This document shows, piece after piece, positions 1 to 8,882 of a stretch of 64,000 nt of DNA; position 1 is the stretch's first letter; each line of letters opens with the position of its first letter. Below the pieces are notes generated by a model, which was not told where the DNA came from, made no database searches, and was given only the letters and a program-made list of their open reading frames with translations. The DNA comes from an uncultured Opitutaceae bacterium (GTDB lineage Bacteria; Verrucomicrobiota; Verrucomicrobiia; Opitutales; Opitutaceae), in contig CALFNN010000070.1 of assembly GCA_937902925.1 (NCBI GenBank), positions 248,001-312,000 on the forward strand, in the 5' to 3' direction. Made by a program: the position numbers and the translations under genes.

Positions 1-1627
1 CGACGAACCCGATGTTGTAGTTCTCGCCGTCCATCCGGCCGAGCACCGGCTCGTCGCGCCACGTGAACCAGTGCGCGCCGAGACTGTAGGGCAGCGACAG
101 CGCCTGCTCGACGAAGTAGCGATAGCCGATGCCGCGCTCGGTCTGGTTCGCCGCCTGCACGAGACCGGACCCGAGGCCGTTTTCCGGCACGCCAAGGTGA
201 AACTCGCCGATCAAGATCGGCCGGCCCGAGAGGCGGTGGGAGCGCTCGAGCTGTTTCGTCGGCTCGTATTCGTAGACGTTGATGCTGCACACGTCGAAGA
301 CGCGCGCGAGCCGCAGCACGTCGTCCGCCGGCTTGCCGCCGAAGCGAATGCCGAGATTCAGGTGGTTCGGATCGTATTTGCGCACGGCGCCGCAGACGAG
401 ATCGAGATAACGCTCGAACGCGGCGACGACGAATTCCTTCCGCCGTTTCGCCGTGTCGCCCGAGGCGAGGAATTCCTTCAGCTTTGCTTTCGTCGCCGTG
501 TCGGGACCGGCAAGAATCAGATCGACGACCTCCGACTCGCGGTCGCCCCACGGCGGCTCGTTGCCCATGAAGTAGCCGATGATGAGCGGGTCGTCCTTCC
601 GCGGCGCGCACTGGGTCTTCGCCGCCTCGTCGATGCTCGCGGCGAAATCGTCCGCGTAGACGTCCGGCACGCCGAGAAACGTGGTCGCCGGCGTGCGCGG
701 CGCGCGGAAGAAAACGATGTTCGGCCGCCCCTGCCCGCCCGTGTTCATGCCCCACGCCTCGAGGCGGCGGTTGGTTCGCTCGGCCGCCGCGGTCTGCGCC
801 GGGGTCGGCGTCCCGTTGCCACGCCCGCCGCGGCCACCGCCGCCAAACCCGCCGATGCCGTTCGAGCTGGTCGAGAGAAACAGGTGCCCGTGCGGATCGA
901 CGAACCACCACACGCCGTCGATCTGCTCGACGTGGAAAAACCCCGTGGCCTTCGCGTGCGTGTCCTTGTAGCCGCCGAGTTCGCAATAGCCGAAGTCGGC
1001 GCCCGTGCCCCAGGCCTTTGCCTCGTCGGCGAGTTCCCGGTCGAGCTGGGCCTGGCTATGAACCTTGCGCGGGTAATCGACATGCGCCCACTGGCCGAAC
1101 TCGTCGACGACCGGCTTGCCTTCGAGGAAATCCGAGCCCTCGTCCTGCTTCGCGAGATGGATGTTGCGCAGCTCGATCGTCGGATGGTTGAGCGGATATT
1201 GCATCGCGAATCCGAGCGCCTCGACCGACTTCAGGTCGCCAAATGGCCCCCACACCGACATCCAGAACGAGTTCGTCCGCCGGTTGATCGTCGAGGCGAG
1301 GTCGGTGCCGGACTTGTCCATGCCGTTGAAATATTGCAGCGGGATCGACGCGCGCAGCCACACGTTCTGCCCGAACGGCTGGATTTCTGTCCGGCGCGGC
1401 CCGTCGGCGGTGTAGGCCCAGAGCGCGAAACGCTGCGGCGTCGAGGTCTTCATCTCGATCACGAGGTGCGTGTAGTCCGTCCAGTCGGCCGGCATCGCCG
1501 GATCGATGTCCTTGAGCGCCAGCCGGTGCTCGCTGAGCACGCCGTCGAAAACGAGTTTCCGCGGCGCGCTGGCGGCATGGGCTGCCGCGACCAAAGCGAG
1601 GAAGAGAAATGTCCGAAATGATTTCAT
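1..1627 (-). CDS. GH50 (beta-agarase)-like glycoside hydrolase, partial (3' end outside window)
   Basis: The reading frame is open from ATG at 1627 to the left edge (542 codons), so the C-terminus is missing. A Sec-type signal peptide covers about residues 1-20. The middle and C-terminal parts match the agarase/GH50 (beta/alpha)8 pattern: WWFVDPHGHLF, then GNEPPWG with the presumed acid/base Glu357, then ILIGEFHLG with the presumed nucleophile Glu475, then ANQTER, HWFTW and GENYNIGFV. These are the blocks that typify GH50 C-termini. A glycine/arginine-rich tract near residues 260-274 interrupts the domain. The gene is last in a run of arabinogalactan enzymes, so its substrate may be a beta-galactan rather than agar. 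That substrate is inference; the family call rests on motif memory. A GC-rich hairpin lies 29 bp upstream of the start. Confidence 0.8.
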   Translation of the reverse strand, partial: MKSFRTFLFLALVAAAHAASAPRKLVFDGVLSEHRLALKDIDPAMPADWTDYTHLVIEMKTSTPQRFALWAYTADGPRRTEIQPFGQNVWLRASIPLQYFNGMDKSGTDLASTINRRTNSFWMSVWGPFGDLKSVEALGFAMQYPLNHPTIELRNIHLAKQDEGSDFLEGKPVVDEFGQWAHVDYPRKVHSQAQLDRELADEAKAWGTGADFGYCELGGYKDTHAKATGFFHVEQIDGVWWFVDPHGHLFLSTSSNGIGGFGGGGRGGRGNGTPTPAQTAAAERTNRRLEAWGMNTGGQGRPNIVFFRAPRTPATTFLGVPDVYADDFAASIDEAAKTQCAPRKDDPLIIGYFMGNEPPWGDRESEVVDLILAGPDTATKAKLKEFLASGDTAKRRKEFVVAAFERYLDLVCGAVRKYDPNHLNLGIRFGGKPADDVLRLARVFDVCSINVYEYEPTKQLERSHRLSGRPILIGEFHLGVPENGLGSGLVQAANQTERGIGYRYFVEQALSLPYSLGAHWFTWRDEPVLGRMDGENYNIGFV

Positions 1628-1656
1628 GGCGGTGGATCAAGATCCGAAGGCTCCGA

Positions 1657-1688
1657 GGTGGGGCCCGCTCTCCGAGCGGGCTTGGGTT
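1657..1688. repeat. REP-like hairpin, short form
   Basis: The sequence begins GGTGGGGCC and ends TGGGTT. Arms GCCCGCTC and GAGCGGGC flank a short loop. The same frame of bases surrounds hairpins at 12047 and 32584, so this is the short member of a dispersed family. It lies between the GH53 stop and the GH50-like start and could also shape the leader of that mRNA. Confidence 0.7.
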
Positions 1689-1790
1689 GATAGACGATGC
1701 GCCAGCCGAATCTGAAACTGCGCCGGGAAACTCCATCGACCGCAGCGACGACCGCGAACCGCGCGGCGCGGGCAGAAATGCCAGGGATTC

Positions 1791-2924
1791 TCATGGCGAA
1801 GTGCGGGCGGGTGGTTTGCCGCGCGTGTATTTGTCGAACACGTCGATCACGGGTAGCGCGTTGCCCTCGTCGTCGAACATCCCGCGGTTGCGCAGCCGGC
1901 CGGACGGCACGGCGGGCTCCCACCAGAAGATGCCCTTGCCCAGGCCGTGCGGCGTCGCGAGCACGGCGCGCTGCACCTCCTCGAGAAATTCCCGCTGGCC
2001 CGCCGGCGTCTCGGGATACGGGGCGGGCGCGTTGCGGTATTCGGTCGGCCGCCAGTTGTAGGCAACCTCGACGAGAATGATGGGCTTCCGGTAAGCCTCC
2101 GCCATGAAGTCGAGGCAGTCGCGCAACTCGAGCAGCGAGCCGTGCCACCACGGATAATAGGACTGCCCGATGACGTCGAACTCGACGCCACGCTGGATCA
2201 GGTTGTCGAAAAAATATTTCGTCGCGGCGACGTTCCCCGATTTCTCGATCTGCACGAGGATGAGCGGACGCGGTGCGTCACCCCGGCCGGCGTCGACTCC
2301 CGCGATGGCTGACTTGAGCAGCTCGGCAAAATTATCCCAATGCTGCGGGAGCCGGCCGTCGGGCCAGAGCATGCCGGGCGTGATCTCGTTGCCGTTCTGC
2401 ACCATGTCGGGCATCGCGTCGGCCGCGCGAAACGCGGCGATGGTGTCGCGCGTGTAGTAGAAGATCGCCTGGACCAGCTCGGCGTGCGTCTTGCCCTCCC
2501 ATGCCTTCGGCAGCGTCTGCTTCGCGGGATCGGCCCACGTGTCGGAGTAATGGAAGTTGAGGAGAAATTTGAAGCCGAGCGCCTTCGCGGCCTTCGCCTC
2601 GGCGATCGTGTAGGCGAGATTGTTGGGGAGCTGGGTCGGCGTGTGAAACAACCGCAGCCGGATCCAGTTGTAGCCGTGGTCGCGGAAGATCTGCAGTCCG
2701 GGTTTCTCGACACCCGCGTCCCTGAATTTCGTGCCACGCTCCTCCGCCTGCTTGAGAAACGAAAGGTCGGCGCCGACGACGTAGCCCAGCGCGGCGCGCG
2801 GCGTCGGAGTTGACACGGGAGTCGCCGCGGCCGTCGCCGCGAGTGGCGGCATTGTCGTGCACGACGCGAGGAGCGTCATGCCGGCCAACGCGGCCATCGC
2901 GATACGGACAATCGGGGCTTTCAT
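1791..2924 (-). CDS. GH53 arabinogalactan endo-beta-1,4-galactanase, lipoprotein
   Basis: The 377-residue protein hydrolyses beta-1,4-galactan, the type I arabinogalactan side chain of pectin. The N-terminus is a lipoprotein signal with lipobox LASC and lipidated Cys22, so it should be membrane-anchored outside the cytoplasm. The family signature is clear: GADLSFLKQ, then NWIRLRLFH, then NFHYSDTWADP, then QNGNEITPGMLWP carrying the acid/base Glu180, then ILVEVAYNW carrying the nucleophile Glu286, then GIFWWEP near the C-terminus. Length is normal for GH53. It sits 66 bp after the DUF5107-TPR gene in the same transcription direction and is the endo-acting enzyme of the operon, making galactooligosaccharides for the GH35 enzyme. 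Confidence 0.95.
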   Translation of the reverse strand: MKAPIVRIAMAALAGMTLLASCTTMPPLAATAAATPVSTPTPRAALGYVVGADLSFLKQAEERGTKFRDAGVEKPGLQIFRDHGYNWIRLRLFHTPTQLPNNLAYTIAEAKAAKALGFKFLLNFHYSDTWADPAKQTLPKAWEGKTHAELVQAIFYYTRDTIAAFRAADAMPDMVQNGNEITPGMLWPDGRLPQHWDNFAELLKSAIAGVDAGRGDAPRPLILVQIEKSGNVAATKYFFDNLIQRGVEFDVIGQSYYPWWHGSLLELRDCLDFMAEAYRKPIILVEVAYNWRPTEYRNAPAPYPETPAGQREFLEEVQRAVLATPHGLGKGIFWWEPAVPSGRLRNRGMFDDEGNALPVIDVFDKYTRGKPPARTSP

Positions 2925-2990
2925 GACGTGGGGTGATCCGCCGCGCGGTGCGGGAAGCGGATCGTCGCGCTTCGTTCCGCCCGGGTAAAT

Positions 2991-5900
2991 TCAACCGGCG
3001 GCGGACAGTTCGGCCAGCAAGTCGGCCGCGGCCGCGTGGCTGGGTTCGAACCGCAGGACGCGGACGAGAAGGCGGCGTGCCGCCGGCCGCCGGCCCAGCC
3101 CGAGGCAAGCCTGCGCCTGGAGGAAGAGTGCGGCGATTTTTTGCCGGCGCCCAAGATCGTCGTCGAACAGCAGCAGCGCGGGCAGCGACGTGGCGAAGTA
3201 GTCGATCTTCGCCGGTGCCCGCGCCAGCCGTCGGGCATGAGAGAGCAGGCCGCGCAGAAGTCTTCCGGCCGCCGCCGTGCGGCCAAGCCGCTCGAGGGCG
3301 CGCGCACTGTAATAAGTCATCTCCGAAAAAGTCCGCACCCGCATTTCCTGAAAATCGCCGCGGAACGCCGCCGCCCGCTTCCAGTGCGCCTGCGCCGCCT
3401 CGAGATCGCCGCGCGCCTCGAAGGCGCAACCGAGCCAGAAATGAATGTCGCCCTGGTTGGCGAGCAGGTGCCTGGCCTCGCCGAGGTTCTCGGGCGCCTC
3501 GAGCGCGGACTCGAAGCGGCTGCGCGCCGTCGCCGTGTCGCCGCCCCCGAGCGCGCGGCGGCCGAGCGCAAGATGCGTGCGAACGTGCTGGCCGAGAGCG
3601 ACGCCCTCGCCGCCTTCCCACGGCTGGAACTTCCGACCCGTGAGCAGCGCGAGTGCGTCGGCGTGGCGGCCGGTCTGGTTGAGCAGCGCGCAATACTCCA
3701 GCGAAAGGTCGTCGCGCTTCGCCACGAGTTCGCGGCGAAATTCCAGCTCGGCGAGACGCGCCGCGGGCGCGATGCCGAGGCGTTTCCACAACTGGTCGCG
3801 CTCGTAAAGCACGCGGGCGTCGCGCGGGCCGGTCTCCAGCGCGCACTCATAGGCGGCGCGGGCGCGCGCAGCATCCTGCAGGATGTTGTAGTAACCGATG
3901 CCGAGATTGCGCCACACGACGGACACGCGCGGGTTGAGCCGGGCGGATTTTTCCCAGAGCGCGATCGCCTCGCGCTGACGCCGGCGATCGTAGAGGAGGT
4001 TGCCCAGGTAGTAAGGGGCGCGCGCGTCGCGCCGGCTTTTCCCGATCGCGAACTGGAGCACCGGGATTTCCTCGAGCCGCGCCGGGAAGCAATAATCGGG
4101 CGGCGCCTTCGCCGCCACCGCGAGCCAATGGCGCATCCCGGGTTTGTCAACTATTAGTTGACAAACCCACGCGGCGGTGTAGGCGACCAGCGGCGCGGTG
4201 CCACTGGTTGGCGCGGGCCGGGCGGCGGCGAGCAGCGCAAGCGCCTCGGCGTAAAACCCGGCCCGGGCGTGATCGTGCACGAGGTCGAGGATCGTCTGGG
4301 TGTCGCAGGCCAGCGCGTCGCCCCGCAGGTGTCGCGCCCACCAGTCGAGCGGATCGAGGGTAAGCGTCTCGTGCAACCACGCCGCAGCCTCCTGCGTCCG
4401 GCCGAGGCGGCGGAGAACCATCGCCTTCAAGTCGCGGGCGCGCAGGTTGTCCGTGTCGAGGCGGAGCGAGCGATCGAGATGATCGAGCGAGCGCGGCCAG
4501 TCGCGCCCGCGGCAATCGAGCTCGGCGAGCGCGTGAAATCCGGCGCGCTGCCAGGCCGCGCTCCAGGTCGCCTTGGCGAATGCATCGTAGGCGGCGGCGA
4601 TCTTCGATGCGCGGTTTTCGATTTTCTCCTCGGCATCGGCCTGATGACGCAGGCAGACGCCGAGGTTGTAATACGGTTCGCCGTCGCGCGGGTTCGGGTT
4701 GCGGCGGGTGAGCCGCGCGATCGCGGCGCGGAAATGCGCCTCGGCGGCGGCGAGTTCGCCGCGCCGGAGATGCCAGAGGCCGAGGGCATTGTTGCTCCGC
4801 GCGTCGCCGGGATCGCGGCGCAGCGCCTCGCGCCAGTAGTCGGCCGGGTCGCGCGTCGCGTGCCGGTATTGCTCGAGATGCAGGCCCGTGAGGTGGAGCT
4901 CGTCGGCGCTGGCGACATCGCGCGGGGCGGGCGGCTCGGTCGCGACGAGTTTCGCCAGCGCCGCCGCGGTCGGTGCGGGTGGCGGCGGCGATGGGGAGTG
5001 ACCGATGAGTTCGCGGCTGGCCGCGTCGAGCACAACGAGGCGCAGGTCGGTCGCGCGCGTGCCGCGCGGCAGCGCGACCCCGGCGAGATGCGGTGCGCCC
5101 GGCGCCAGGTCGACGACCGAACGCGAAAGGATTTTTCCGCGGCGCCCGAGGAGGATCGTCGCCCCGGGCTGCGGCGCGGTGACAGCGACGCCGAGCAGCG
5201 CGCGCCGGCCCTCGACGCGGAGGCTAACCGCGGCGGCGAGGTTCGCTTTTTGCGCCGGGCCGATCGCGCGGATGGGATACCAATGCTGGCTCCACGCCTT
5301 GGTTTCGCCCGGCGCGAGAAAGGAAAAGTCCGGCTGGTTGTCCGTGAACACGCCCGCCATCAGCTCGATGTAGGGCGCGAATTCGCCGTGAGCGTCAGCG
5401 TCAGTGAGATTGCGGTCCCAGGCGTAGCCGAAGGCGTGATTGCCCCACGTCCACTGCTTCTTGCCGGGCGCGATGCGATGGTCGGCGACGTGCACGATGC
5501 CGGCGCCCGCGGCGTGGTCATAGCCGCCGAAGAAATCCTCCGCGCTGCCCAGGCACATGTAGGAAGTGGGCACGGGGATGTTCGCATACCACGAGAGGTC
5601 GTTCGCCGGATAGTCGCCGCCGGGCCCGAACTGCGCCGGTCGCTCGCCAGCCGGCACGCCGTCGCGTGCGCGCGCGGCGTAGTCGACTCCATAGTAACGC
5701 CCCCGCGCCAGCGGAAACTCGCTCATTGCGCGCTTCGCGTGGTCGGCGACGCAGGCGACGTCGGGCGGGAAAAACGACTGGTAGCGCTCGTGCACGCGCG
5801 TGGCGACGTTGGCCCACCAGAGGAACGTCTGCATGAACGGCGTGCGATTGTAGGCGCGGACCTTCACCTCGAGCACGGCGCGACCGGGATAAAGGCAGAC

Positions 5901-6389
5901 GCCGTGCATGCCTTTCATCCGGCACATCGGGTCGTGCTCGCTCAACCACGCGGTCACGGAGCCGTCAGCGTGGTTCTCGATCGCGACGTCCGCCGGCATG
6001 AAGGTCGACGGCCGGTGGTGCTGCGGCCAGTTGAACTCGATGCCGCCGCTGATCCACGGACCGGCGAGCCCGACGAGCGCGGGTTTGATGACCGCCTGGT
6101 TGTAGATGAAGTCGTAGCCGTTGGTCTTGTCGCGCGCGATATGGATGCGCCCGCCGATTTCCGGCAGGATCATCACGTAGAGGAATTCGTTCTCGAGGTG
6201 AATCGCGTCCCACGCCCGCGGCACGGGATGCTCGGCGATGCGGTCGATGAAGGGCAGCGGGTAAACCTTGCCGCTGCTGCCCTGGTAAACCCGTTTCTCG
6301 AGAAACATCGGGTTGCGGTCGGGCGCCTGCGGCTCGTAGGTCGGCAGGGTGACAGGGGCGCGCCAGACGCGAACGGGCGAGTGCGACAT
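2991..6389 (-). CDS. DUF5107 domain protein with C-terminal TPR repeats
   Basis: The 1132-residue protein begins MSHSPVRVWR and has no signal peptide, so it is probably cytoplasmic. Residues about 1-450 form the DUF5107 region, with conserved stretches such as LPEIGGRIH, GGIEFNWPQHH and QTFLWWANVA, resembling a carbohydrate-binding/mutarotase-like beta-sandwich. Residues about 480-1130 are TPR-type helical repeats (for example DARSNNALGLWHLRRGE, APYYLGNLLYDRRRQREAI). Proteins of this architecture recur in bacterial polysaccharide-utilisation loci, but I know no firmly assigned activity. The gene is 12 bp downstream of the GH35 gene, so co-expression is likely. A 29-bp perfect palindrome at 4140-4168 lies inside the coding sequence and encodes VCQLIVDKPG between helical repeats without breaking the frame. 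Confidence 0.9.
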   Translation of the reverse strand: MSHSPVRVWRAPVTLPTYEPQAPDRNPMFLEKRVYQGSSGKVYPLPFIDRIAEHPVPRAWDAIHLENEFLYVMILPEIGGRIHIARDKTNGYDFIYNQAVIKPALVGLAGPWISGGIEFNWPQHHRPSTFMPADVAIENHADGSVTAWLSEHDPMCRMKGMHGVCLYPGRAVLEVKVRAYNRTPFMQTFLWWANVATRVHERYQSFFPPDVACVADHAKRAMSEFPLARGRYYGVDYAARARDGVPAGERPAQFGPGGDYPANDLSWYANIPVPTSYMCLGSAEDFFGGYDHAAGAGIVHVADHRIAPGKKQWTWGNHAFGYAWDRNLTDADAHGEFAPYIELMAGVFTDNQPDFSFLAPGETKAWSQHWYPIRAIGPAQKANLAAAVSLRVEGRRALLGVAVTAPQPGATILLGRRGKILSRSVVDLAPGAPHLAGVALPRGTRATDLRLVVLDAASRELIGHSPSPPPPAPTAAALAKLVATEPPAPRDVASADELHLTGLHLEQYRHATRDPADYWREALRRDPGDARSNNALGLWHLRRGELAAAEAHFRAAIARLTRRNPNPRDGEPYYNLGVCLRHQADAEEKIENRASKIAAAYDAFAKATWSAAWQRAGFHALAELDCRGRDWPRSLDHLDRSLRLDTDNLRARDLKAMVLRRLGRTQEAAAWLHETLTLDPLDWWARHLRGDALACDTQTILDLVHDHARAGFYAEALALLAAARPAPTSGTAPLVAYTAAWVCQLIVDKPGMRHWLAVAAKAPPDYCFPARLEEIPVLQFAIGKSRRDARAPYYLGNLLYDRRRQREAIALWEKSARLNPRVSVVWRNLGIGYYNILQDAARARAAYECALETGPRDARVLYERDQLWKRLGIAPAARLAELEFRRELVAKRDDLSLEYCALLNQTGRHADALALLTGRKFQPWEGGEGVALGQHVRTHLALGRRALGGGDTATARSRFESALEAPENLGEARHLLANQGDIHFWLGCAFEARGDLEAAQAHWKRAAAFRGDFQEMRVRTFSEMTYYSARALERLGRTAAAGRLLRGLLSHARRLARAPAKIDYFATSLPALLLFDDDLGRRQKIAALFLQAQACLGLGRRPAARRLLVRVLRFEPSHAAAADLLAELSAAG
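4140..4168. repeat. Dispersed AT-rich palindrome, copy 1 (inside the DUF5107-TPR gene)
   Basis: A perfect 29-bp inverted repeat with a single central base. Its core is GTCAACTATTAGTTGAC with GGGTTT/AAACCC extensions. This is the only copy in the window inside a coding sequence. Five more copies of the core occur at 29148, 29203, 39439, 39491 and 39764. Confidence 0.95.
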
Positions 6390-6401
6390 GAGGTCGGAAG
6401 A

Positions 6402-8840
6402 TCAGCGACCGGCGTTCAGCACGGCCGAGTATTCGGGCACGATCGTCGCCGACTTGAGCGCCAACGCATCGGCGCCGCCCGGGAACGCGGGCCGCGCGCT
6501 ACGCTCGAGGAAGAGCGGCGTGTCGGCGCGGAGCGGAAGAATCTTCAGGTCGAGCCCCCGGCGCAGTTCCTCGGGCGTGAAGCGCCAGAGCCCGAGCTCC
6601 CACGGCACGCCCTTGTAAAAGTTGTCGTTGTCGAAACGGTCGCCGGCATAAATGCGCGCGACGTCGCCCTCATAGTCGATGCGCAGAAATTTTCGGGCGG
6701 GGTCGGCGATCGCGTCGGCGGGAAAATCAAGATGCCACACCGCGGCGCGATCGAAGTCGGCATCGTCCGGCTCCATCGCGACGTGCCGGCGGGGATTCGG
6801 GTTGAGCTTCGCCGGCATGGAGGGGGCGGCGTTCTTGACGCGCGTGATGCGGGCAGAAACGGGATTCGCCGCCACCCGGGCGGTGCTGACGTAACGCTGA
6901 AACACGCCGTCGCGGCGGTCGGCGCGGAAGCCGACTGGCGCACGCTCGAACGCCGGAAAGATTCCCGCCTCGAGGGCGGCTGAATCCCGCGACGCGAGGA
7001 AAACCTTGTCCCCATCGAACCACGCGCCAGCTCGCGAAAGCACGAGCCGGTCGCGTCCCCCGAGTCGCGCCCGCGACAGATCGAGCGCCTGCGCCCGCGG
7101 CAAGACGAGAAGCTGCGTCTCCCGTCCGCCGGCATGCGCGATGCGTAAGGCGGCGGCCAGGCCGGGTTCGACGCCCTCGACATAGGCGAGATCGCCTTCG
7201 CGCGAGACCCGCGCCGACGACGCCTCGATTCGTTCGCCCGCGGCGAGGCGAAACGCGAAATCCGCCGGCATACCCGGCCACGCAAAGAAGGCGATTGTCT
7301 CCACCTTCCCATCGCTGATACGGCACAGCGGCTCGACCGTCGCGTAACGCAGCGTCGTGCCGCCCAAGTCGAGATTCACCGGCCAGATGCCGTAGGCGCC
7401 GGTGGGGATCGTGAGCGGCGAGCGCGGGACGGTGAGTGTTTCGCCCGGCAGCTTGAGCGTAACCTGAAAATCGCGGTGCTCGTCGAGCGGGTAGTTGCGC
7501 TCGTAGTTGTTGAAGAAAATGAAACCGTGCGTGCCGTCGGTGCGCGCGGTCACGCGCGGCGTCGCCGTGTCGTCGCGGCTCTTCGGCAGCGTGGCGGGAA
7601 AATACGCCGGCATCGGCGCGAGTTCGCCGCCGAAGTCGGCAAGGAAAAGATGAAGCGCCCGCATCGTGCGATAGGTCTCGTTGAACTGGCCGAACTCGCC
7701 GAGCGGCGCCTGGAAATCGTAGGACTTCGCCTCCATGTCATTGTAGCCGTTCCAGACGGATTGCGTTTCCTGCAGCGACGTGAGGCCCGCCGGATTCGTG
7801 CCGCCGTGATACATGTAGTAGCCGAGCCCGGCAATGCCGGCGCCCAGCTTCACGAGCGCGGCCGCAGTGGAGTCGTCGGCGTGCATGAGCGGCCGGCGGT
7901 GGTAGGCGATCGACATGCCGCCGCCCATCTCGGCCGTGAGGAACGGGAAGTTGTCGTATTTCGAATTGTAGCCGGGATTTTTCGGCGTGAGGTCGCCCAT
8001 GACGTTGTCCTCGGCGCGAATTCGCGTGAAAAAGAAATTCTGGTTCGGCGGCAGCTCAGTGAGGCTCGGGCTCCAGAATTGCTCGGTGTAGCCGCCGAAG
8101 ACCGGCAGGAACTCGGTCGGTGGCACGGCAGCATTGTCCCATCCGGTCGCCGTGTAGAACGGCGCGTCGATGCCCGCCTCGTGCGCGAGCTTCAGCAGCG
8201 TCAGCATGTGCTCCACGCCGCCGCGGCCGGGGTGGTATTCGTTTTCGATCTGCACGCCCGCGATCGGTCCGCCGTCTTTCCAGAAAAGTCCTTTCAACTG
8301 CCGGCCGATTTCGCCGTAGAAAACCTTCACGCGCTCGAGGTAGGCGGGCTCGTTGGTGCGCGTCGGGCCGAGCTTGAGAAGCCAGTCGGGGAAGCCGCCA
8401 TTGCGCGCCTCGCCGTGGTCCCACGGGCCGATCCGCACCCACGCGTAGAGGCCATGCTTCGCGCAGACCTCGACGAACCGCCGCAGGTCGCGCTGGCCCG
8501 ACCAGTCGAACTTGCCCTCGGTTTCCTCGTGGTGAATCCAGAACACGTAGGTCGAGACGACCGTGATGCCGCCGGCCTTCATCTTCAGCAGTTCGGTCTC
8601 CCACTCCGCCGCCGGATACCGCGAATAATGAAACTCGCCCATCACGGGAAACCATGGCTGGCCGTCGAGCGTGAGGTAGCGGGAATTTGCCGCGAGAACG
8701 TGACCCGACGGCGAGGTGCCGCCGGCGGCGAATGCCAGCGGCACGGGCGGCGCCGGCGGCGTGCTCGCGTCGATGGCGAGCTCGGCCGCGGCAACGCGAG
8801 CAGCGAGCGCCAGCGCGAGAAAAAGCGTTTTTGAACTCAT
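6402..8840 (-). CDS. GH35 beta-galactosidase, secreted
   Basis: The 812-residue enzyme removes terminal beta-galactose from galactans or galactooligosaccharides. A Sec signal peptide spans about residues 1-19. The GH35 barrel follows, with FPVMGEFHYSRYP, IGPWDHGEARNGGFPDWL, then GVQIENEY with acid/base Glu201, then FLTAEMGGG with nucleophile Glu304, and YYMYHGGTNPAG. C-terminal beta-domains complete the usual length. It lies between GH43 (42 bp upstream) and DUF5107-TPR (12 bp downstream) in one transcription unit. In that context the natural substrate is most likely the products of the GH53 endo-galactanase, which is inference from neighbourhood. Confidence 0.95.
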   Translation of the reverse strand: MSSKTLFLALALAARVAAAELAIDASTPPAPPVPLAFAAGGTSPSGHVLAANSRYLTLDGQPWFPVMGEFHYSRYPAAEWETELLKMKAGGITVVSTYVFWIHHEETEGKFDWSGQRDLRRFVEVCAKHGLYAWVRIGPWDHGEARNGGFPDWLLKLGPTRTNEPAYLERVKVFYGEIGRQLKGLFWKDGGPIAGVQIENEYHPGRGGVEHMLTLLKLAHEAGIDAPFYTATGWDNAAVPPTEFLPVFGGYTEQFWSPSLTELPPNQNFFFTRIRAEDNVMGDLTPKNPGYNSKYDNFPFLTAEMGGGMSIAYHRRPLMHADDSTAAALVKLGAGIAGLGYYMYHGGTNPAGLTSLQETQSVWNGYNDMEAKSYDFQAPLGEFGQFNETYRTMRALHLFLADFGGELAPMPAYFPATLPKSRDDTATPRVTARTDGTHGFIFFNNYERNYPLDEHRDFQVTLKLPGETLTVPRSPLTIPTGAYGIWPVNLDLGGTTLRYATVEPLCRISDGKVETIAFFAWPGMPADFAFRLAAGERIEASSARVSREGDLAYVEGVEPGLAAALRIAHAGGRETQLLVLPRAQALDLSRARLGGRDRLVLSRAGAWFDGDKVFLASRDSAALEAGIFPAFERAPVGFRADRRDGVFQRYVSTARVAANPVSARITRVKNAAPSMPAKLNPNPRRHVAMEPDDADFDRAAVWHLDFPADAIADPARKFLRIDYEGDVARIYAGDRFDNDNFYKGVPWELGLWRFTPEELRRGLDLKILPLRADTPLFLERSARPAFPGGADALALKSATIVPEYSAVLNAGR

Positions 8841-8882
8841 GAAGTTGGAAGGCGATCCGCCGAGCGGCGGGAAAGGAAAAAT

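Noticed and set aside
3036-3062. tRNA-like TTCGAA context (GGGTTCGAACC)
   Set aside because: It lies inside the DUF5107-TPR coding sequence with no matching acceptor stem or anticodon arm around it.
4158-6983. A 941-codon open frame on the plus strand opposite the DUF5107-TPR and GH35 genes
   Set aside because: It is antisense to two convincing genes, its composition is the Arg/Ala/Gly-rich type produced by GC-rich antisense reading, and it has no domain pattern.
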